Assembly (NCBI RefSeq): GCF_008831285.2
Contig: NC_045146.1
Location: 8,444,972-8,508,971 of the forward strand
Origin: Nymphaea colorata
Lineage: Eukaryota; Streptophyta; Magnoliopsida; Nymphaeales; Nymphaeaceae
Direction of reading: 5' to 3'
Length of the DNA: 64,000 bases
Shown: positions 56,663-64,000 of the stretch, piece after piece
How the letters are laid out: each line of letters starts with the position of its first letter
Position numbering within the stretch: the stretch's first letter is position 1
The notes under the pieces: model-generated
Seen by the model: only the letters and a program-made list of their open reading frames with translations
Told to the model about the DNA's origin: nothing
Databases searched by the model: none
Position numbers and translations under genes: made by a program

Positions 56663-58911
56663 TGATTTATGGATGAAAAATTGAATTAAAATGTACATTG
56701 ATGTGCATTTATTCCTAGTTGGACACCATTCCCAGCTATAAAATAGAATGAAATGAAACCCACCCCACAGATAATGGAAAACAAATGACAGCAAGAAGGA
56801 AAAAATGTATGGAAAACAAGCTGAAATTGCCTCTATCTTGTGGTCGGTGCTTGGAGCTTCTCTTGGCTTATTTTCTAAATCAAGCGATCATAAGCAAGAA
56901 TCTAGACTAAGATTTGAGCTTCACAAGGCTGAAAAGAGAGTTTACCCATGCTAGAAATTTTTGGAACAAAGAGGCAGGTTTTCCTTGTAACGTAAAATCC
57001 TAAGCAAGAGTCCAATAAAGTGCCTGAGCTTTGCAAGTTCAAAAGCAAGGAATGGAAATGAGAATGAGAGAGAGAGAAAGAAAGAAGCCTTGGACGACAG
57101 CTCCTTCTCTATGGTTTCTTCTTCACTTCTTCTTGCTGGTCTTGGCTGCAATTCCTTTCAGCTGCAACTATGAGAAAAAGTTAAAAAAATTCCAAATGGT
57201 CATCCCTCACCTCAATCCTCAAGGTGAGTTTATATAGAGCTGGAGTTGAATGGGGAAGGTGGGAAGTGTATGTCCACTTACCTGCTTAACTGCCTCTTGG
57301 GAATGCCCAAGTCTTGGGGAATTTGCCCCTCTTTTGTGCTGGAGATATAAATTGGTTTGGTCTTGTGGACTAGCCGATGGCTGGGTGCCTAGCTGGATTT
57401 AAAATTGAATTAAAATTTCAGAAAATGCACTGAGGTCATCCAGCCTCTAGTTCTCCAATGGTTGAGAGAAATTTAATTTCTCATTGGCCTAATCCATGAT
57501 ACATGGATTCATGATTTGAAAATGAATATTAAATTATCCTTAATCCTCTTAAATGACTCCAACAAGCACACCTAGCCCACACGCATGGGCTGGGTGCAGT
57601 CGGCTAGGTCTGGTCAAATGTGATCCACACCTAGTCAAGTCCAATTTGGGTCAAGGCTTGGGTTTTAAGCACCTTATTTAGACTAAAACTTTTGATAGAA
57701 ATGCCCATGGCTCGGGTTTTAATTGTTGAAATCGAGCTTGCTAGGTTCAAACTTAATGACTAAGCTCTGAATGTTCTTGGTTTGTAAATTCATGTTTGAC
57801 AATTCAATTTAATTTGAAAATACTTTGAAATCTTACTAAATTTGTTTTGAAAAGGACATTTTTGTCCATTATCCAGTTGAAAATGAATTTGTTTAAATCT
57901 AGTTTCAATTTGAAATATTGACTTTCAATTTGGTATTTGATTTGTGCACTTGACAAATTCAAATGTGCATTTGATTTATATGAAATCCTAATTTTGGGTT
58001 CTATGAATTCAAATTGATCATGTAAGGACAAATTAGTCAAATTTGGTCAATGACCAATTCACCAAAGTCAAAGCTCATTTTGCGAGCTAATGTAGTTATG
58101 CTTCAATTGAGCTCATTTTTTGAATTGCACTTTGACTTGGTTTAGTCAAAGTAGACTTGATCCAGTTAAGGTCTATTCCTATCTAGTAGCTGGATCGTGG
58201 GGTAGAACAAGCCATTTGACTGGGTTTGATCGAGCTAAGCTCTTTGATTGAGCTTAGTGAAGGTGGCACCACATCTCGGTGCACCAAGATTGAACTTACT
58301 TGCCTTAAGTAGGTTATGTGAAGCCATCATGGCTTCCTTGAATCTAAGGCCCTCTCTTTAATTAGAAAATCCCTTTTTTAATTAATGAAGAGAGAATGAG
58401 TTGGATTTCTCCTCCTCCCCATGAAATCTAATCATAATCATTTTTTTTTTCATTGATTATGATTAATTTCTTTTGATTAGAGTAGATATTTTTGAAAGAA
58501 ATGGGGTGTGTGGCCTCTTGGATTGCTCCTTGGCCAGGCACACTAGGTGGGACCCACGTGTGGGTCCCACTTGGCATTTTGGATCTTGAATTAGATCTAG
58601 TTTTTAGATTTGAATCCAGATTTAGATTTTGAATCTAGATTTAGATTTTATAATTAGATATTGATTCCATATGACAATTGCAAATGGATTTAGGTTTCGA
58701 ACGTTAATGTGGATCCAGTTTTGAGTATTGGATTAGGATTTGGACTCATAATTTTACCTTACGATTTGTGCTGAGTCAAATTCAAAATTTAAACCTGAAT
58801 TGTGTTTAGATTCAAAATTTGCTTTGAGATTGAAGTTTTTCATAGTTATTTTGTGAAATTCTTTTGTAGGATTACAAAATTGCTAAGACGGAAAAATGTG
58901 GTCTGTTAACA
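56663..58911 (-). repeat. Proposed 3' LTR of the Tat-like gypsy
   Basis: The minus strand begins TGTTAACAG right after a purine-rich GAGGAGCATC and ends CATAAATCA, that is TG...CA, 2249 bp. The left border falls exactly where the B/D repeat homology stops. No partner LTR is in the window. The interior is AT-rich with short GATTTAGATTTTGAAT repeats at 58570-58680 and no gene; frames at 57031-57237 and 57804-58040 are not supported. Confidence 0.55.
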
Positions 58912-58930
58912 GATGCTCCTCTTTGTTGTT
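58912..58930 (-). promoter_or_regulatory. Polypurine tract of the Tat-like gypsy
   Basis: Minus strand AACAAAGAGGAGCATC directly before TGTTAACAG, like the AAGAGGGGGCATC-TGTTGACA junction common in plant Tat-type elements. Confidence 0.55.
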
Positions 58931-59990
58931 AAGCAAGTTGAAGACTTTGCTTAGTGGCAAAGATTTGCAGACCAAATTTTTGAAAATTGATTTAAGAATT
59001 TTGTTTACAAATGAAGCCAAGCCACCTATACTTGAGAGAACATGCTACGCAAAGACTTGAAATAAGAAGATCTTCCTCTATTTAATAAGAAACTTTATAT
59101 AGGAATTGATGTTGATTTAGGAAAGTTTGCAATTGTAAAATGATTTTGTACCTGATGTTTGGGGAACTTAGCCATTCAATTTTTTTGACTCATGGCAAGT
59201 GTTTTTTATCTCCTTTTTGTTTTGCTTTTGCTTTTCGGCATTAGCATTTGATTTTTTATTTTCTTTTTGAGATGCCCTTCTCTTTTGGGAGAAATTCTTC
59301 ACCACCCCAAAAGCTACTATATCCACTATTTTGGTGGTTTTGTAGTTTATTTTGTGTAATGTCAAACCTATCGGGCTTTCTACTAAACCCTTGTAGCAAG
59401 CTTTGCATCGATAGCTCCCAGACCAATTGGTCGTAGGGTACTAAGTGTAATACACCACTCGAACTTACTTGAGTTCAGAAGGCTTTAGGAGGCTTGATAT
59501 AAGCAAATGTTTATAGATTGCTTTTTAGCTTCATGGTGCATGCATAGGTCATATTCCCATCCACTATTGCAGAACTTTGATCCAAAGGAACAACTACACT
59601 CACCCCGAGCTCATCGCTCAACTGATTTTGTTTGATAGTTTTTTCTTATGTCATGCTAAGGTCATTTGGGTCACAAGGGTTTTCCTCATGGCATCTCATG
59701 GTATGCCTTTACAAGTGCTCAATTGCTAGGACTAACATTAATTCATAAACATTGATCCCTCCATCTCATTGAAATTAATTGCATAGTTCAAGTCATTGCC
59801 CCTTGAAGTACTCTCTTACAAGCAAAACATGGGATAAATTTGACAAATTTTTGAAAGTTTGATTTATAATGCATTTCTGAATTCTTTTTACAAAATCAAT
59901 CTTTGAAATTTTTTCCTAAGAGGTATGATACCCCTTAGTTGGTTTGAGAATTACAGAAAATGTGCTCATTAAATCACAATTGTTTTTGAA
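58931..59990 (-). other. 3' untranslated region of the Tat-like gypsy (repeat family E)
   Basis: Holds the same landmarks as repeats A-D: TTCACCACCCCAAAAGCTAC, ACTATTTTGGTGGTTTTGTAG, GGAACAACTACAC, CATCGCTCAACT. This explains the dispersed family as pieces of such elements. Confidence 0.65.
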
Positions 59991-61190
59991 ATTTTGAATT
60001 GTAAAATCAAGTATAGAATTTCTTGAGATGCAAAGCATTAATTGGATCAGAGATTTTGGCTCCATCGGTATCAATTAATATATAAGAATTGTGAGGTAGT
60101 GCCTCCCTGATGACATAGGGTCCTTCCTAGTTTAGCACTCATTTTCCTTTAGGTTTATTCCTAAGTGGAACCACTGATCTTAGGACATGGTCATTCATTT
60201 GAAATTTCCTTTCCATGACCAATTTGGCATAATGCCTAGCAATTCTTTTGCAATAGGCTTCGTTGTGCTTAGATGCTTGTAGCCTTTTCCCGTTTAAGAG
60301 GTCTCATTGAGCAAGTCTCTTTTGTTGATGCTTACTAATTAGAAGTTCAACGAGAGCACCAAATTTCAATGTTGGCTTTTGGACATATAATGGAAGGATA
60401 ATCTTTGTTCCATACACTAATTCTATTGGTATAGCATTGGTGGGTGTTCGAAGCCTGATTAGTACATTTTCTTCATGCCAATCTCAGCTTGTTTCTATAG
60501 TCCTTTCTAATACATGAATTAAAATTTTGTTGGTTGCTTTTGCCTTGCCATTATCCTCAGTAATATGGGTAAAAAAATGATGTTATATTTTGTATTTTTG
60601 ACTGAAATTGTGCATTTTCTCATTTTTGAAATATGTGTCATTGTCAAGACAATGTTATGTGAGATACCAAATCTGCCAAAAGGTTTTTATGAATGAAGGA
60701 CACCACATGCCGCCCTTCAACTATTTTCAAAGTAATTGCCTCCAACCATTTGGTAAAGTAATCTGTAGCTACAAAAAATACTTGTGCCCTTTTGAGGCAA
60801 GTGGAATAATTGAGCCAACTATATTGAAGGCCCAAATTGAAAATGGCTAAGGTGAGGTAACTGAATGAAGGTATGTTGTTGGAGTGTTAATTGATAATGC
60901 ATGCAGCTGGCATTTCATGCACTTCTTGACAAATGGGTGACAGTCTTTCTACATGGTGAACCAATAATATTTTGACTATCTGTTTGACTAGGGTTTGATA
61001 TCCTACAAGTCCTCCATATTCTTTCATGGGCTTCTTGAATGACTTCTAGTACCTCATTTGCATCAAGACATCCAATGTATTTTGTGTTAAATCCTATTTT
61101 GTATTGAACTCTTGCTAAAATGAAATATCTTGAAGACATGTTCTGCTCAATAGAAAGTTTTGTTCCCCACTTCACTCCTTCAGACATCTT
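59990..61190 (-). pseudogene. Tat-like gypsy integrase
   Basis: Zinc-binding domain with LDANEVLEVIQEAHE at 61075-61020; core with FFVATDYFTKWLEAI near 60770; C-terminal chromatin-side part with EGPYVIREALPHNSY and INALHLKKFYT at about 60110-59990, the usual Tat polyprotein end. Many stops between the blocks. Confidence 0.78.
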
Positions 61191-61235
61191 AGGTGGAAAT
61201 GCTCATGTCTAAAGAAAATTCTTGATTTCTTGATA

Positions 61236-61721
61236 TCATGGTGCTTCTCTTTCTGCTTCTAGCACCATTTTTGGTGTAATGTTGGCTGGTTGTTTAAGTC
61301 TTTCAACTTCGAAAGATATGATAGACTTTCCTGGTTTAAATATGATGGTAGAGCCGAGACTAGCCAAACGATCGGTAATTGTATTAAATTCTCTCTTGAC
61401 ATGTGAGAGTTGACATTTCTCAAATTGCTTTACGAGAGATGTTGTCATCTCTTGATAGGGGATCAATTTTTTATCTTTGACTTGCCAATCTCCGCTAACT
61501 TGATTGACAACTAGGAGGGCATCTACAAAAATATGAACTTTTTGCACTTTAAATTTGAAAAGCATTTTGAGTTCTTGAATTAAGGCCTCGTATTCAGTCA
61601 TATTATGAGTGCAATGAAAGTTTAACTTGAGAGAACAAGGAATCATTTCTTTTTTTTTGTGTAATGAAAAGTATCCCGATGCAGTTTTGTTTTTAGATCC
61701 ATTAAAGTACATTTCCCACAT
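61236..61721 (-). pseudogene. Tat-like gypsy additional RNase H
   Basis: Open for 161 codons. WEMYFNGSKNKTASGY matches the start of the RVT_3-type RNase H, but the family's catalytic Asp (YFDG) is Asn; MTEYEALIQELKM carries the conserved Glu, HIFVDALLVVNQVSG the second Asp block, and FNTITDRLASLGS the last block. The Asp-to-Asn change suggests an inactive enzyme. Confidence 0.82.
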
Positions 61722-61829
61722 CAGCTTTGGTTCAGTCGTTAAGATTTGTTCATTGAGAAAATCATCATTTGTTTTGATTTCCTCTCATAGAGGGGAGTCT
61801 ACCAATTGAACCGGATGGCTTGCCCCTTA

Positions 61830-63620
61830 GTTGATTTTTATGACACATATTCTAGGTCATATTGCATCAATAAAACTTGCCACTTTGCTATTCTCCCATT
61901 CAGGAATGCTTGTTCAATGATATACTTGAGTGGATCAAGTTTTGATACATTTTTAAGCTCGCATGATAGTAGGTAGTGTCTTAATTTTTAATACATCCAC
62001 CCCAAGGCCAAATAAATCTTTTTCATGTACAAGTAATTATTTTTATATTGCACAAATGTTCTGCCAAAGTAATAAATGACATGCTCTATTTGGCATCCTT
62101 CATATTGCATCAAAAAACCACCACATGCTGAAGTGTTGACTATGTTGTAAAGTAGTAGGGGTTTCTCCAAAATTGGTGGTTTCAAAATTAGTAGGTAAAA
62201 GAGGTATAGCTTGATCTTTTTGAATGAGGCTTGGCATTCATGTCTCCACTCAAACTTGACTCCTATCCGTGGCAAATAAGTGAATGGTTCACATCTCATG
62301 GCAAGATTAGATATAAACTTTCTAATTGGCTGAATGCTGCCCTGCAAGCTGAGTAGCTCTGTCACTTGAGAAAGAACACTGATGTGATTCTTCCCTATCT
62401 TGGATTAAATTAACAGATCAACCACATATGCATCTATAATTTGATGCATTTGATCATGAAAAATAGTTGTCATAGCCCTTTGATATGTTGTCTCACCGTT
62501 GTTCAAGCTGAAAGGCATAACAGTAGAGCAAAAGATGCCCCCAATGAGTTGTAAATAAAGTTTTTGGCTGAGTCTAAGCAGCTAACTTAATGTGGTTGTC
62601 CTCAGAATATCCATCTATAAGGAGAACATAATATGACTTGTTGTGATATCCACTTACAAATCAATGTTTGAAAGCACATAGTCATCTTTCAGGGTAGCTT
62701 TATTCAAATGTCTTAAATCTATGCAGAGTCGAATTTTGATATTCTTCTTTGAAACTACTACAATGTTTGCCAACCATTCGGGATAGTCAATTGTGCTCAT
62801 GAACCCTGCCTATAATAGAACTTCTAGCTATTCTTTGACTTTCCCTTCAATACGAGAGTCTAATTTTCTCAATTTTTGTTTGACTAGCTTGCATTCTGGC
62901 TTCAATAGCAATCGATGTTCGATCAGTTTTGTACCAAGCCCTAGCATGTCTTCATAAGTCCATGCAAAGGCTTCTTGATGAATCTTGAGAAAGTCTATCA
63001 ACTTTTCTCTTTCTTTAGCTGGTAGACTTGTTCCAATTTGCAAAATTCTTGGTTTTACTTTCGTATCAATGTTAATATGTTCTATGGGATCATTAACCAA
63101 GGGTGACGGTTGATCTTGTTTTTTTATTTGGATGAACTCTAGACATTCTACCTCGATGAGTTCTGGATTGACCTCCTTGAAGGTTTTTGATATTTGATTC
63201 CAAGGCACCAACCTGAAGATTGTGAAAAAATTAGATAAAATTGAAAGACTTTGTATAAAACAAGCAAATTGCATATATCATTTCATACTTGAAAGAATTA
63301 CAAAATGAAGGGTCTTGGTCTATCGCATGCAATAATGACAAAATGTCAAAATGATGATTGATTATTGAGACGATTGATTCAAATTGATGGTGAACATTCA
63401 CCTATTGTACTATTTTTGATGAAAGGCACTAGTTTGAATTCTTTTTTGGCATTTACATCTTCATAACTCTAGTATCCTAGGGCTCGAGTGCCTCATTGCA
63501 CTGCCATTGTGATTGGCTCTAGACTTCTATCTTCATGTTTGCCAAGGCTAATAAATGGACAGTAGTCATGCTGTATGAGCAAGTCTAATCCTTTCTCATT
63601 TTAAGAAAATTTCTCAAATA
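61830..63620 (-). pseudogene. Tat-like gypsy protease linker, RT and RNase H connection
   Basis: Linker: NEKGLDLLIQHDYCPF near 63580. RT start: EAFAWTYEDMLGLGTKLIEH, then LVKQKLRKL and a stop; TIDYPEWLANIVVV, IRLCIDLRHLNKATLKDDY, VMPFSLNNGETTYQRAM. The polymerase signature reads AYVVDLL (62415-62435) instead of YVDD, so the first catalytic Asp of the pair is Val. Connection: SIQPIRKFISNLAMRCEPF, HECQASFKKIKLYL, then LDPLKYIIEQAFLNGRIAKW. Several stops and frameshifts. Confidence 0.8.
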
Positions 63621-64000
63621 ATACTTATATAATTTGTTGTGGATAGATCTGGATTGCCACCTTTTGCTATCCATATTTGCTTCTTTGGCTAAAGAATTGA
63701 AAAGAACTATGGACACTATCCATGGCTGTGAACTGGGATCAAACTCATACTTGAACATGGCTAAACCGACAAGAACCCTATTCAGAATATATGTATGATG
63801 CTGACTCATTTTGTGTATGAGGAGAAAGGTGTACTTGTCTAAAAAAGCAAAGGTTGATTGAACAAATGGAGGAGTACATGGCCTATCACAAAGGCAACAT
63901 GCAAAAGTTCTGTTTCCAAGTTATTAGTGACAAGGACTTTGATTCTTTCCTTAGTTGATGATTATGGTTTTCCTCGATGAGAAATGTCAAAGAACCACAG
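63621..64000 (-). other. Upstream part of the Tat-like gypsy, not resolved
   Basis: A 74-codon minus-strand frame (63585-63809) with FKYEFDPSSQPWIVSIV may be protease/linker sequence, but I cannot confirm it. Confidence 0.35.

Larger units (their letters stand above)
56663..64000 (-). mobile_element. Decayed Tat-lineage Ty3/gypsy element (runs off the window)
   Basis: On the minus strand the order is protease-RT linker (63600-63000), RT (63000-62370), RNase H connection (62365-61830), a second, cellular-type RNase H (61720-61236), integrase (61190-60000), 3' untranslated region (59990-58930), PPT and a 3' LTR (58911-56663). The extra RNase H after the RT unit is the mark of the Tat/Ogre branch. 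Stops and frameshifts are frequent and two catalytic residues appear lost. Borders of the LTR are inferred. Confidence 0.78.

Noticed and set aside
1-64000. CRISPR array, operon, riboswitch or virus-derived gene cluster
   Set aside because: No spaced short direct repeats, and all polyproteins belong to plant LTR retrotransposons without envelope or movement genes.

Overview
This window is nuclear DNA of a flowering plant. Intron-bearing fragments of plant genes, TA/GA/GT microsatellites and nested Ty1/copia, Ty3/gypsy and hAT-like elements all point there. The species or clade cannot be fixed from the sequence. I find no intact host gene, no RNA gene, no CRISPR array and nothing prokaryotic.

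Layout. (1) 1-14.2 kb: decayed host-gene pieces on the minus strand: a SEC16 (MAIGO5-like) pseudogene at 2.0-3.35 kb and the first exon of a RAD21/SYN4-type cohesin kleisin at 9.2-9.3 kb with a 49-bp minisatellite in its leader. A few splice-bounded open segments that I cannot name, a dispersed repeat and AT-rich filler lie between. (2) 14.239-19.528 kb: a complete, very young copia retrotransposon (minus strand) with an open 1436-1446 codon gag-pol, two 286-bp LTRs differing at 2 sites, PBS, PPT and a 5-bp target duplication. (3) 19.8-33.8 kb: a 5'-truncated pseudogene (minus) of the plant DUF627/DUF629 'ubiquitin carboxyl-terminal hydrolase-related' family (relative of animal USP53/54). About 15 exons can be traced; they carry stops and frameshifts, and one intron has grown to 5.5 kb through a hAT-like insertion and a 1.55-kb tandem duplication. 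(4) 33.8-42.2 kb: dispersed repeat copies, a possible host 5' end and a PBS/LTR-bearing fragment. (5) 42.2-50.6 kb: a gypsy element (plus) broken by two later insertions, a 964-bp non-autonomous hAT in gag (8-bp target duplication) and a 3667-bp internally deleted copia between protease and RT (5-bp target duplication). (6) 50.6-56.7 kb: non-coding, LTR/leader-like DNA and a second copy of the 1.4-kb repeat seen at 33.8 kb. (7) 56.7-64.0 kb: a decayed Tat-lineage gypsy (minus) whose 3' LTR appears to have landed inside that repeat copy; it runs off the window.

The genes here do not form a pathway. The window reads as a retroelement graveyard with one recent copia arrival. The order of events can be partly recovered: gypsy first, then hAT and copia into it; host genes truncated and decayed; the 14-19 kb copia last. 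Because that copia keeps more than 1400 open codons, the many stops and frameshifts elsewhere are unlikely to be sequencing error.
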